64,000 nucleotides of DNA from Ilyonectria destructans (GCA_020740775.1 JAHEWK010000017.1:1364001-1428000); one strand, 5' to 3'; positions 33,524 through 45,811 are shown, counted from the stretch's first letter. Notes: generated from the sequence alone by a model not told the origin. Made by a program: numbers and translations.

Positions 33524-36040
33524 CTAACTCATCACCCACTCCAGCTCTTCTGATTCATCTTCACTCCCGACTCCAGCCCATCCACTCGGTTCATTACTGC
33601 CCAAGAACCGATTATCGCTCTCCAGAAACCCTGTTTCGCCAATCCCGAGGTCCTGGGGGTCCCACCGGAACGGCAGGGAGCTCTCGAGCCTCCAGCCTGG
33701 CCTCTCCCTGAGGTCATCGTTCGAGCCACACTTGCCATTGACGTTGCCGAATGGCTGGCACAACATGATTAGGAGCTTCAATGACAGGCCAACGCGGTCG
33801 GCTTCGGCAGTCGCCGGAACTCTGGGGATGTAGGCGAGGGAGGACGGGTTCGGGGGGGTGCTGGTACTGGTTGTGGGTTGGATGTAAGATGACAGTTTGT
33901 CGTGGATAGGGATGAGGCAGTCTTGAAATTTGAGGGCTACTGAGTCCGTAGTGCTGCAGAAGGAGAGTATATTGAGGCAGATGCGGGCTTGGGTAAGGTC
34001 GTCTTCCCAGTATGAGCGAGGGAACAAGTGTACTTGCTTTTGGGCGACAGAGTGCAGCAGCACGATGCAGGAGGTAAATGATTGGAAGCTAAAGAAGAAA
34101 TATATTAAGATCCATTAACTGGGGCATAGTGGGGAGTGGATTTCAACTAACATAATAAGCCAGCATCTTTTAAATATCCCCTTTTCTGTGTGCAACAGGC
34201 CTAGTATCCGGGCCGAGTGTCTTGCTGCTGTCACAGCTTGATCTGCATGGTTAAGAAACGTATCCTCGAAGAGCTTCGACAGAATGTCATCCCCACAATC
34301 AATTCCGGAAGACTGAACGAACTGTAAGGTGATTCGGCGATAGAGCAGCATCGTTGTTCCGAGATAGAGGAGATGAGTCGCCAAGATGGATCGCCGGGCT
34401 TCAACCGGAAGATCTCCGCGGCAGATATTGGCGAGATGCATTTGACTAGGGAGCTGATTGTGCCAGTCCTGAATTTCCTTATTTATAGAATCCATCGCTT
34501 GGCTGGTCAGCTCCTTGGAGGACAGATGCATCCGCAGAATGTCGGCGTTTAGAAGGGAGATCTTGGTCATCTCCGTCTGGACAACTATGGTATACTGTAA
34601 GCGAAGTAACGGAAATGGTCCATGGATTAGCTTACTGTGGCTAATATCACACGAATGATCGGCTTCCACATCTACCAACTATAGTGATGTCAGTCTTAGC
34701 TGACTATAAAAGAAAGGTCTAGGTATAATACCGGAACCACTTCCCGGAAAGATATATCACCACCTGGGATATATCCAAGAGTCGAGGAAAGCCAGCTAAA
34801 CAAAGTTAGTGAATGTCGATGAGACCGGCTCAGATCAGCTTGCCTCGAAAAGAATAATAATGTTCTCCACGTCCTCCGATAGTCGACCCATTCGTCTGGG
34901 GAGAGCCCTGGATAATGATACGATTTCTCGTTCAGGTTATGTCTTCTCGACATGCTCAGACCAACCTCTATGCAATAGCGTTAGCTCTATCGAAAAATGG
35001 AGTCTCGCGGGAGGGAATGAGTTCACGAACCAATGTAAGCAAGTGAAACCGTCGCCTTGTTCATAATGTTGTACATAGCTAGCAGCGTGCAGGCTTTGAT
35101 TGCGTCGAGTGGCTGCTCCTCCATCAAATCCTCAAAGAAGTGTTTAGCCACGTCGTAGAAGACGCCATCCATCCCGACCTCGAAATCGTCGGCGTTGTAC
35201 TGAACCCCAACAGCTGCAACTGCGGCGAGGCAGCATATGGCACTCTTTCGACTTGGTATAGGACAACCAGCGCTTCCAAACACATGCTCGTAGTAGCCTG
35301 CAACTTGTTCGCGGGAGAAGACATGGAATAGCTTCCCGCTGGAGCTGAAAAAGCTGTCGACCGCGCCTTGTGTAGTAGAGGCGCTGGGGATGACGAGGGA
35401 GATCAGGAGTGTTGACGCATCTGCTGGTAATTCTACCAGTGCTGAGGAGGGAGTGGGGAGATGGGCCTTTCCATGCCCATCATCCCCGACGCGAGTTTCG
35501 TAGAGGGTACGGGCGATTGCGGTTTCGCGCACTGGAGTAAGAGATCCGAGCGACTGCTCCTCAGACCCAGTCGCGGGACTCGAGAGACTGCTGACCCCTG
35601 GGCTGGTGCTGGAGGAACCACTAACCAAGGAGCGAAAATCGTCGGTGGAGCGGATTTGTTGTAGCAAACGGTCTGCTTCTTGGCCAGGTTTGGCTTGTAA
35701 TGCACAGAAGAGCGTCTCCAATGCTTGTAGTCGCGACTTTAGAGCGGCTCTCCTCGACTGGTACTCGTAGCGACAGGACCGTTTCTTGGTAATACAGGTG
35801 CCACACCGTGGTCTGCGGCCATCGCACTAGGGATGCACCAGTTAGCCGGTAACTGCGAACGGAGACGAGGCTAATTACCTTCACTTTGCTCTGACGACAG
35901 TCTTGGCAAGCCTGTCCCACGCTGCGGGTTCTCTTGCTGAGCCTCTCACTGGAGACTACAGCACCGCGTGGCCCCGCGAAAGTATGGTGCTGTGGTGACT
36001 GCTGAGCAGCTGGCTGGATCGGGCGAAAGGAGGAAACCAT
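33524..36040 (-). CDS. Zn(II)2Cys6 transcription factor with fungal-specific regulatory domain
   Basis: Six exons on the minus strand: 36040-35879, 35826-35031, 34967-34844, 34795-34732, 34678-34152 and 34088-33524; 2238 nt, 745 residues, all phases consistent. Zinc cluster: C45-x2-C48-x6-C55-x6-C62-x2-C65-x6-C72, followed by a basic linker (YEYQSRRAALKSRLQALE). The regulatory domain includes SREQVAGYYEHVFGSAGCP and the block LLAMYNIMNKATVSLAYIEV, then SRRHNLNEKSYHYPGLSPDE. Intron 3 (34843-34796) uses a GC donor (GAG|GCAAGC) with a normal AG acceptor. No lesion is seen. It probably controls a local or metabolic gene set; no binding site or target can be named. Confidence 0.88.
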
Positions 36041-36781
36041 GGTGAATCATGGCAAGATACCAGAACTGGAGCCGTGCTGGGTATATTGATCTCTAGAGGG
36101 CGATTGTCGTGAGTAAGAGAGAAATAGATGTGTTACTTGGCCATGGTATGGATGTAGGTCTACCCCGTAGGGCATGTGGCGAGCGTCTACGTCTTCCCTA
36201 TCCTTGAGAGAGCTACCTGCTGATCACATGTTTTGAACGAAAACCGCTTGACTCGTGCAACTTGTCTCGAACAGTTAGCGGCTCCAGTGGCTAGGTCTCT
36301 GCTAATTACAGATGATAGCTCATAACACTTCTGACAAGGCCATGACGTTCTCCAAAATTGCTGACGGCCAATAGGGAGGGGTTATGAGAGCTTAAAGTCA
36401 TCAGCGAAGCCCCAACTCCAGTGCAGTTCAGCGGGTGTTCAGAGCGGCCTGTCCGAATATGGTCGCGTGCGCAGTCTAAGCGATAGGTCATTATGTCCAG
36501 TTCTTTTCAAAAGATGCATTTAGACCATCCTGGCAACCTGTTCTTGGTGGAGGCTCCAGGACGCAGAGCTGAGATCGTCGGGAAGCATTGCCGACTTCGG
36601 TGGTTTCTTGCACTTGGGCATGGCGCTGTGGGCGGCATGCATCTGTTACTACATCCAACCTATCGGATCCAGGCCTGAGTCTAGGCTAGGCCTGAATCAG
36701 GGATATTAAAATAGGGATCCTCGTCAAGGGTCCCACGCCACTGAGTGAATAAACTCCAGGCTTGCCTTAGGCCCTTCCGAG
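36041..36781. other. intergenic, no gene seen
   Basis: Upstream region of the Zn2Cys6 gene. Nothing coding that I can support. Confidence 0.4.
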
Positions 36782-37032
36782 TCAGCGTGTCAAGATGTGG
36801 GTGACGGTCTCAGGCGCCTGTGGCGCGCGAACCTCGAGCGATCTGGTCACCGGAAGCGCAACTCCGGGCCCGAGCAAGACGCCCAACGGAAGCCTCAGTG
36901 GTACACCCGTCGGTAGCGCACCCTCAGGGGGCCCTAGCGGCGTCCCTGGCGGCAGCGGTGGCGGCATTCCTTGGATCGGTCGCACAATCGACCTCCCCTT
37001 CAATCGTTGTCGCTCTCGTTGTCGCTCTCGTG

Positions 37033-37709
37033 TCATATCGGCTGCTTTTGTTCGGTTCTTTCACGGTATCCTCGAGCTTTCGTTTCGATGTGCGGTGATA
37101 TCTGGTCTGTAGCAGGGCTTTGACTCTGGTGATGATGGATCGGTTGCTCATCATAGCCAGTGCTCAGCTGTTGGGGAGTCGGATATACACCCTCCATCTC
37201 ATGTATGGGCGTCGTTCCCATGGGCGACTGGTTTGGATCGAACTCGCCAGGGCCTCCAGCGTGGTGCGTCTGTGATCCGACGGGGTGGAACTGCTGACTG
37301 TTCTGTTTCCGATGTCGCGGATACCACCAACATCTCCAGATCAAGAACCCTATGAGGATGACGCCGACGGCAGCAGACGCAGCCGCAATGCCCGCCACGG
37401 CGCCATGGCTCAAACCTCCGCCATCGTCGCTGTCGGCCGAGCTCGAAGCGGAAGCGGAAGCGGAAGCGGTCGCGGAACTCGTCGCCACCGTGCTGGAGTA
37501 AACGGACTCGGGATCCAGAAACGCATTGCGGTTCGCCTTCTTAGTCGACAAGATGGCGGGCAACAGGTTGTCCCTCGTGCAACCCTGGCTGCAAGGACTT
37601 ACGTCACAGCATCCCATGAATGGCGGGTCGAGGCTCTGGCAGGTGTACCAGACGGTTGACGCTCGAGAATCATCGCAGCTCTGCGCCTTGAGCCAAGGGT
37701 CGGAACCAC
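37033..37709 (-). pseudogene. single-pass membrane protein with Cys-rich ectodomain, 5' end lost to hAT sequence
   Basis: The frame (read from 37709 leftward) begins with a Cys-rich segment SCDDSRASTVWYTCQSLDPP then FMGCCDVSPCSQGC, continues with a Ser/Ala stalk (SSTVATSSATASASASASSS), a membrane helix (GAVAGIAAASAAVGVILIGF) and a cytoplasmic tail rich in His, Gln and Pro. This layout is typical of fungal surface glycoproteins or sensors. The signal peptide and beginning of the ectodomain are missing: at about 37710 the sequence turns into hAT-type terminal repeats, which keep the frame open to 37860. No N-terminal part is found on the other side of the hAT relics. A GC-rich, low-complexity stretch (36782-37032) follows the stop. 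Confidence 0.6.
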
Positions 37710-37747
37710 TACATCCACTCCACTTTGGACCAAGTAGAGTGGATGTA
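37710..37747. repeat. hairpin of two 11-bp arms at a hAT terminus
   Basis: tacatccactc (37710-37720) and its reverse complement gagtggatgta (37737-37747). The word gtggatgta recurs at 37771-37779, and gtggatttataa is doubled at 37815-37838, forming a subterminal repeat zone. Confidence 0.8.
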
Positions 37748-39215
37748 CGATTTTTTAGGCAATTACATAGTGGATGTAACACATATTCGACCGGAGTGGA
37801 ATGGATGTACACACGTGGATTTATAAGTGGATTTATAAGTGGGTTTTTGAGGCTATTCACAACCTCGTCGGTGCCTATTCAGCCTCACTTTCAGAGGTTG
37901 ACACTAACTCTTCAGCCTGTTGCTGCTGTGCTGAATCATCAACCTCGCTGGCGCTGTCCTCGCCCTCCAATAGCCATTTTGACTCAGCAAGCGCCAGCTC
38001 GTCGTCGCTTAGAGTCCCACAACCGGCATCCAGCTTATTTTCAAGGTGTGACTTAAGCAATGGATCCAGGTCCTTGATAAGGCCAGCACGGTACCAAGAG
38101 CGTAAAACCTGACAAATGGAGATAATCTCAGCATCTAGGTTCGTACGCAACCCCGAGACCATCTTGCCAGCAGCTGAAAATAACCTCTCGCACTCGGCTG
38201 ACATCGGCTGGATCGTCAAGAAGTCCAAGGCCATCCTGGGTAACCGAGGATATCTGCTTTTCTTAGTGATCCAGTAACCAATTGGATCACGAACGTTGCC
38301 GTCGCTGGCGTCACGATCCGTCTGCCACGCTTGGTACTCGCCACCAACAATAGTTGCTGCGTAGGCTGGTATTGAGTTCGGCAGACGACTGTTCTTCTCG
38401 AAGGGGTTGAAAAACCGAGGTCTTTTTGCTGGTGGCTCGTCGTCGCCTCTGCTGCTGCTGGTTCTAACCTCGAGATGAGCGTAATCGGACAGCCAGACGT
38501 CGGCAACCATCTCTTTTGCCTTTTCAACCCAACTAGGCTTATGAGCCCACGTTTCATCAAACCAGTCCCAACGATAAGCTGGATGGAGCGCCATAGCCGT
38601 ATAGTAGATGGGCGTCTCGTCCAGCCGCTGATAATATTCATCCAGCTTATCCCAAGCAAGGTTGATTCCGATGCGGAAGTGCTCTGGATCAGGAAAGTCA
38701 GCAGCAAGTTACTTATATTCTTCCAGTGTGTTAAGCAGCAACTCATAGCCAAGCACCACGTCCCAGATATTGCCATAGGAGCCAGTCCAGCCTTGCTTAC
38801 GCCTGCGGGTGTGTCCATCGCCCTCAAGCGTCTTTACCACGGTCTCAAAAACAGTCAGAATAGCCTCTAAATGGTAAAGAACCTCCCAGTCTTTATCCTT
38901 TAGCTGATTCTCGTCTCGGAGGATGCGTGGTTTTTTCGCCAACTTGGCTTGTGTTACTTGGCCAGTCTTTTTAGACCGATTTTCGTCCTCCCATTGCGCC
39001 TTATACTTGATCAGTAGGAGTTCGATAGAGGTTTTCAACCGTAGAGCCCTGCGGATCATGTAGAGTTGTGACAGCCAACGCGTGTCGTTATCAATAATTA
39101 ACTTGAGTGGTTTCTTGGATCGGAGTTTAAGCGTGGTGGCGCGATTAATTTCGTCCTGTTAGATATACCGAATTAGTATGAGACGAATAGGATGCAGTAA
39201 AACCGCTTACCCTCT
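37710..39215 (-). mobile_element. hAT transposon remnant 1 (C-terminal half of transposase)
   Basis: The minus strand 39059-37875 encodes the C-terminal half of a fungal hAT transposase: DNDTRWLSQLYMIRRAL, the helical insertion (KDWEVLYHLEAILTVFETVV), LDEYYQRLDETPIYYTAMAL, and the dimerisation domain PRLPRMALDFLTIQPMSAEC followed by ERLFSAAGKMVSGLRTNLD. A stop after EEYK (CAA to TAA type) divides it. An upstream exon (to about 39215) is joined by an intron at about 39160-39210. The N-terminal zinc finger and first catalytic Asp are missing. Its outer end meets the broken membrane-protein gene at 37710. Confidence 0.78.
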
Positions 39216-39708
39216 GGACCTCCTTGAATAAGTAAATCAGCCGATGGCTAATACAATGCATGCTACAGACAGCAATCTCATAAAGGAGACTGTTAGTACA
39301 GACTCTCTACTAAGATATGCAGTTATTCATTCTGATGGTAGTAAAGGTAGTAAGAAGCATGATGATTAGGATGAAGAAGGATATAGCAATAAAACCACTT
39401 GAGTAAGTAACTTGCAGATCGGATTGTCTGTTAGCAAGGTCAATAGCTCAATTACCAATAAAACGCCAGATATATAAGGAGCTATAAGAGGAGGATGAGC
39501 GGTATGATATTGTGCACCATGCACTAAATTGATATACTACCTATGGTAATGGCAGAGCTCATAAGGAGCAAGCTGGTTCAGGTCAGTCAGCCAGCTTAAA
39601 ATAGAAGTGGTTGGAGGCATACGCTTAGCTGATTTTGTAGTGCTGGGTTTATAACAGGCCCCCCTGTCGTACCACAGCACTAACAGCTCATGCCAAGGGA
39701 AATCTTTT

Positions 39709-40456
39709 CAAGGGGAAGGTGTTACCGACAATGAGAAGCTCAAAATGATTACCAAGGCTCTCGAGTCATCGTTTGCAACTCTCGACAATGTCCTCTTGGC
39801 TATGGATTTCGTTTTGGCATAATTCGAAGCAGGGAAGGAGGCACATATTGACGACTTTATTATGGCACCGATGTATAACTCGGGTTGGGCGAAATTGGAC
39901 AAGTACTATTGCCTTACTGACGAATCGCCTGCCTACGTTGCGGCGATTGTTCTCCACCCTTCGCATAAATGGCACTGTATACACGAGGACTGGAGGAAGG
40001 AGTGGGCTGAGTCGTCAATGAAGTTGATTGAGACACTATGGGATGAATACAACCCTCTAGAACCGCCTCTTCCTCTATCTGACGTCCCGTCGACGAGTAT
40101 GAACGAGTTCTTGAATTGGAGAATCAAGGATCTACAACCAACTCTTATCGCGGAGAGTATGAGCGTTATTGTAAGTCTGAACGGGTTTATGGGTTTACAA
40201 GCGCCCTTGCATGGTGGCTAGAGGAGACAGCGAAAAAGAAACCTACCCCAACCTGAGCAAAATGGCTGTGGATATACTGCCAATTCCTGCAATGTGGGCT
40301 GAGCCCGAACGACAATTCTCTGGGGCAAAGATAACCATTACACATCGTCGAAATCGACTTGGGAGTGATATAATTGAAGTACTGGAGTGCTTGAAGTTGT
40401 GGTTTGGGATACGAGATTTTCAGGGTGACGATATTTCAGCTGCGGCAGTTAAATGA
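39709..40456 (+). mobile_element. hAT transposon remnant 2, opposite orientation
   Basis: The plus strand has another hAT C-terminal part, in shifting frames: LKMITKALESSFATLDNVLL, WAKLDKYYCLTDESPAYVAA, a WW-containing segment (ALAWWLEET), and the dimerisation region YPNLSKMAVDILPIPAMWAE followed by RQFSGAKITITHRRNRLGSD. It differs in sequence from remnant 1, so it comes from another hAT family. At least two frameshifts. Flanking sequence from 40470 to 40720 is AT-rich with repeated atattg/caatat words, like hAT subterminal DNA. Confidence 0.72.
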
Positions 40457-40730
40457 TGAAGGCTACGTGGAATATATGGGATATATTGTTATACTACCAA
40501 TATATTGGGTTCTTGGCAATACAATACAATATGGATCAATGTCATGTTGCGTAATACAATACGCACCACTTGATAATACAATAATATTGCGAGGGTTCCA
40601 TATTGCCAATATACGTATTTTTTATATTATTAGCAACACTGATTGTTTGCGTGTGATTCTTAATCACGTATGATCATGATCTCTGTAACAACAAATCAAG
40701 CATTTAAATTTTAAACCCCAATAATCCGCC

Positions 40731-42488
40731 TCAGCTGTCCCAAATCGCTCCATATGCAGGAACACCCCGAGTCTCAAGACCATAAACAACCTTCTTGGTA
40801 ATCTTCTCGTTTGCAATAATAATCACAGCCTCCGCCTTGAAACTTTGCACAAGATTGTAACCCATCTTGACTAGATCTGGGCGGCCAAATCTCTTGGTGT
40901 CATGGATAACTGCGTCAGGTACCTGGGCCTTGATAACGTTGCACAGATCCTCTCCAAACGTTTGTTCTGGTCGAGATGTTGACCAAATCAGCTGTGTCGG
41001 GCAAGAGGGACTTTGAATATGGCTCAACACGGATCCGATGCCAGATCCAGTTGCGATCAGGACAACGCGATTGAAGAGAGTAGTGATCCGCATAACGCCG
41101 CAAGTGGGAACTCCACGGGTCCAAATATGAGTCGGTTCCTCTTTTATCGCTGCCTTGGTCCAGTCGCCTGCGTTCGAGACAACGAGGGAATAGCCTTTGG
41201 GGCGGCCATTTGCAGGCTCTGGAGCTGGGATGGTGGCAAAAGAGTGCCACTCGAGCAGAGGACGCTTAGACAAGCGAGTAAATGACCCATTGACTGGGAC
41301 CGTATAGTCAAAATGAAGTCTAACAGCGTGGTCAGAGAGGACTTCTGCTTGAACAGGCAACTTTCGTAGAAAAACCCAAGACAAAGCAATGCTGGCAGTG
41401 GCAACAGTGAGGAGCCAGAATGAGGCCGACCGCACACAGGCGCCGCCCAAAAATGTGCTTGAGTCCTTGGTGTCGTTGCAGGTGAGAACCACTTGGGCCC
41501 AAAAGAGACCAAGCATGGCCCATCCAACAAAGCGATGCGTTTTCTCGAACAAATCATGGTGTGCTTTTCGGACTAATGGATACGCCATCACGAACATGAT
41601 GAAGAAGAGAGCTGACAGCATCCAAGAGATGATCTTTGCAGCCAGCGACTGGTGGCCCCAGTTGGAGCATTTTGAAGTCATGCACACAACATCGCCAATG
41701 TTGGAAGCGAGGAGCCAGGCGCCGGCGCTGATTGCGGCGCCAGAGTGAACGCCACCAAGGTGGTAAATCTTGGCGCACCGAGATCTGATGGCGAGTGGCC
41801 AGGACTTGGGTATACTACACGTTATCGTGTATAGGGCATTGATGACGAAGTCCTGTCGAATAAGAACGGCAAGAACGAGGTTGATTGCTGTAACTGTACC
41901 TAGCCATTCTCTTTGGATACCAGAGAGAATGGCTGCGAGAGCAGCTGCGATATTGAAGATGCCAACCAGAGCGAACAAGCGGCGATACACGATGAGGATG
42001 CGATGTCGGAGACCCCGCATACGTTTACTTTGCCTCTTTTCAGGAAGCGCCGCTTCAAGGTCGATGCTCTCTTCAACAACAGTAGCTTCCGACTTTCCAG
42101 AGGTATAGCTGACTTGTGTGAGGCTTGAAGCCGAGGAGTCGGATCGCGAGTGGCTGATGACCGCAGGCTTAGGAGAAGTAATGATTTCTGTGGAGGTCTT
42201 CTCGGTGGGAGAGCTCTTCTCAGCCAAGGAATCTCCAGCTCTGAGGGCTTTCTTATCGAACTTTCCATTGACAGTCATGGGGAATGAGTCCAGCAAGTGG
42301 AAATGAGTTGGTATGGCGTAGTATGGTTGACGGCTCTTAACATCATCTACCACCTTCCCAAGATCGCAGTTTTTGGGAGTGAGAAAACCATGAATCTCTC
42401 CGATAAACAGAGCTGCGGCTCGGTCGATGGCTGGACAGGAGTTCATGGAAGCGACTACATTATCAAGCTCCACTCTGAATCCCTGCAA
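40731..42488 (-). pseudogene. adenylate-forming/ferric-reductase-like membrane enzyme, N-terminal adenylation domain missing
   Basis: A 585-codon open frame. Residues 1-85 are the very end of an AMP-binding (adenylation) domain: LQGFRVELDNVV and the lysine loop DSFPMTVNGKFDKKALRAGD. After a Ser/Thr-rich linker come several membrane helices (RLFALVGIFNIAAALAAILS, IISWMLSALFFIMFVMAYPL) and a ferredoxin-reductase-like C-terminus with the nucleotide-binding loop VVLIATGSGIGSVL. This arrangement is known from large fungal NRPS-like membrane proteins of about 1000 residues or more. Here the main adenylation core is absent; upstream of 42488 the frame closes within 25 bases and an unrelated enoyl-CoA hydratase scrap follows. 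Truncated, but the remaining frame is lesion-free. Confidence 0.68.
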
Positions 42489-42612
42489 TTGAGTCTTAGC
42501 ATCTCTGAAGTGTAGTCAATGCATTTCAAATCCACAGCCTCAACTGAAGACCCATGTCAAGCCATGTCCAGCACAGCCCTGCTAATCCCTGAAATTTTGC
42601 GGGAGATAGGCC

Positions 42613-42788
42613 ATGCAGATGATTCTTTTGGGAACACCAATCACAGCCGACGAGGCACTCTCAGCTGACCTCGTCGCTCAGCTGTTTGATGCGGGTATGG
42701 TTCTAGAAAACGCCCATCAAAATAGCATCCAAGTTGGCGGCAATGAGGCCGACGGCATTGTCATTGGTCAAAGAGGCCGTGTCACGAT
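42613..42788 (+). pseudogene. enoyl-CoA hydratase/isomerase fragment
   Basis: The plus strand encodes MQMILLGTPITADEALSADL and VAQLFDAGMVLENA, then one base out of frame KLAAMRPTALSLVKEAVSRC, the C-terminal helices of a crotonase-fold protein. The shift fits one extra C in the gccc at about 42712. A GT donor follows at 42789, but the next open stretch does not match the family. The N-terminal catalytic half is absent upstream. It lies head to head with the truncated adenylation enzyme. Confidence 0.65.
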
Positions 42789-44763
42789 GTAAGTTTGCTT
42801 TTTATTTTAAAAGCATCTTCAGTTTTTCTCACCTACTCACTCATTGCCGATGCTCGCAGGGAGATGTGGCTCATGAGCCGGGGATGCGAGACGCTGAGGC
42901 GTGTTGGCCCGCTCCAGGAGCTCTCGTTGTGAGGTGGTCTTCCCATACGGTCTCTAGATTCACTTGGATGGCATGCAGAGGGAATACGGCCATCGATGAG
43001 GCCGGACGCCTCTCACTTCTGCCTCTATATATTCATCAGGCGTGAATGTCGTCGTAGACGTGGGCTTTCCTACCTTAGAGGACATATCCAATGACGACCT
43101 GATTCAATATCACTGTGGGTAGAGTTGCCACGGTTAGCTGCATCGCAATATGTCCCTCTGCCATTTGTTAATGCTGATGCCGGGTCACACCTAGATTCTA
43201 GGTACGTCACCCGAGGAGGCATGGTTAATTTCGGGTTTGTGATAGCACGAAAGACAAAAGGGCTTTTGATCACAGAGCCAAGGAACTTGCTACGTGGAAA
43301 TTGTAATTTGCCGAGAGATTGCCGTTGTTAGAAATACAGACAGCCACAACTGTCTTATAAAGACAGATCGGGAAAAAAAGCTGATGGGTTATGGCCACAA
43401 GGAGTAACCCGGGAAGTAGCACCGTGCAGAAGTAGTGACAGGCGAAGGTCATTTGATGAGTGGGGTATAGTGGGCAAGCCGGATCCATCTCTTTAGCGCT
43501 GATTCATCATTTCTGAAATGCTGATCGACTTAGTTTATTTGGGTTTGGCTGGGATCCCCGGCGATAGACCCTGTGGGACGGCAGTTGGGGGCCCCAACAC
43601 ACCTCCAGCACCCTCACACACACTGAGCCCGGGGCAGCTCTGCCCTCAGATAAGACTTGTCTGCAGTATAAGGTGACAATTCGTGACTCCCAGGCCAATT
43701 CAGCGGTCAAAAATGAGTAGAAATCAGTGAAGGTCTCTTTTCTTTTTTGTGATAGGGAGAGGGGGGGGGAGGGTGACCGCTAACTGCTGGTGGCGTTCGT
43801 TGGGCCGCGCACGACCAGCCTAGAACGACCGTAGTGGAGATGAAGGCTACCACCCGCACGCCAAACTCAGCCATCGACAACCTGTCTCAGCACTTCACGC
43901 AGAGGACGATTCAGCTCCGTGACTTGCTGACATTGAATGAAGGCGGGACGCGAAAGCCGCACGCTAAAGCTTGAACTATTGGTTGTGACGTAAACTCGCC
44001 GATCTTGCAAGGGGATGGGATCCGCTGCAGCCGGTTGCGTTACTACAGTAGTTATTGGGATCCGCGGCGCCACAACTCATTTGTTCAGCAGAATGTGTCG
44101 CCGCCTTTACGAAAGGAGCAATAGAACCAATCCCAAAGACCAACTGCCGCATGCCCCGGACATCTACATAGTAACCCCAGAGATACGCATCTGGGCACCG
44201 GCCGGAGCCAATCCAATTCGCACATCTCGTGTCAGCCTGAACGGACCCTACCCATCCCTGGATCAGCTGGTCCGTACGTCAAGGCGTCGAGAGGCCCGGA
44301 GAAGATATCAAGTAACCTCAAGAGTCGGCACACGACATATCATCCCGTCAGTGCATCACTGGTGAAAAGCAATTGCCCGTTCTCTACAACCTATTCCTGT
44401 CGAGCATGCTGCGCTCAAACGACTCGTCTTGGCCTTGCCAGGGTCACCCCGCTGGCTCCTGAGGCGCTTTCGCGCTTCGCAGGAGTGTCACGCTACCGCA
44501 GAGCCCGCAAACGAGTCTCTACGTGTTGTACATGTTTCGTGCTTCTCATAACGACGGGAGTTTCATTTGTACCCTCTATGTTCCCGTCTGAAAGCGCCAT
44601 CATAGGTTTGCGAAGCTCCATTGGCGACGCTCAGCCGGCCACCTCCAGCCTCTGCAGCCTCGCGATAACCGCCAAGGAATATCCCGCAGGTTCACTTCGC
44701 TGTCTTTGCCAGTTCCTGGTTGGCGACTTCGCATCTTCTCGCACACTTGCCCTTCTCCCAGTG
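42789..44763. other. no gene seen
   Basis: Only short frames with no recognisable domains. A G-rich run lies near 43757-43771. Confidence 0.4.
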
Positions 44764-44932
44764 CCTGTGACGGTACAAGGGCACGAACGAGGTCGAATGC
44801 GACTTGGGCAAAACGATTGCTTACAAGGAGAGAAAGAGATTCCTAAGGAAAGCTCTGACTTAAGCTATTTACACAATATTCATAAAGTGGGACTATTTAT
44901 GAAGTATGAAAGTCACATGATCGTTACCTCAC
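44764..44932 (+). repeat. left arm of a 165-bp inverted repeat
   Basis: Matches the reverse complement of 45650-45811 over its whole length, with about six substitutions (mostly A/G and C/T) and one 12-bp insertion. The 717-bp spacer has no recognisable transposase. A third partial copy is at 19836-19909. Confidence 0.8.
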
Positions 44933-45649
44933 GGGCAACAACTATCCCGAAGGTGGAGCTGTGCTGTTGGAGATCTGCGATCATGCGGAGTGTGGAAAAT
45001 GGCAAGCCGCCCCCATTACAGCGTCGCTGCGTTGGTTACTATGCTCCGTTTACAGCATACGCCATTAGTTTAACTGGCCCAGCCGCCTAATTGTGTTCCC
45101 TGATGGCCTCAAGCGACTTAGTCTTCCCCGGCGATCTGACGACGTCTTCTGGTGAGAGTCGAACGCCGTAGACACCATTACTATCATGCGTAAGCAATCC
45201 TGTCGCCAAGTCCACGCCAGTGACGTCCGGTCCCCACGGCGAACTGGATAAGAGCCTTGGGTATGCTGAAGGTCAAGGGTCAACCATGCTCTCCGTAACG
45301 GACAGACACCTTGGTCAGGTTAATAGTCCCCTCTTACAAGAATTGAATCACATTAGGGATCTTGTGAAGCTCTGCAGCGGCAATATAACAGGCATACTAT
45401 CTATTACAATTATCAGCTTTACTTCTAATATTTGTAAACCGTCCTCCTGATGATTGATATTAGTTTCCAACTAATACTCTACAATCGGTAGCTTACCTGT
45501 AGATCATTTCGAATCGCATAAAATTCGCACTTTATTACTCGGTAGTGTAGTCCAGTGGACGCCCAAAGCAAGCCAATTTAGTGGCATTTCCAACGTAACA
45601 GTCAATTACATCATTATCGCACTTGTACAAAGCTATATAACAAGGCTAT

Positions 45650-45811
45650 GTGAGGGAACGATTATGTGACTTTCATACTTTATGAATAGTCCCATATTGT
45701 GTAAATAGCTTAAGTCAGAGCTTTCCTTAGGAATCTCTTTCTCTCCTTGTAAACAATCATTTTGCCCAAGTCGCACTCGACCTCGTTCGTGCTCTTGAAC
45801 CGTCACAGGCT
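45650..45811 (-). repeat. right arm of the 165-bp inverted repeat
   Basis: Inverse partner of 44764-44932; see that entry. It ends about 65 bp before the stop codon of the reductase gene. Confidence 0.8.

Noticed and set aside
44362..45090. 242-codon plus-strand frame
   Set aside because: Runs into the left arm of the inverted repeat and shows no domain or plausible promoter; likely chance.
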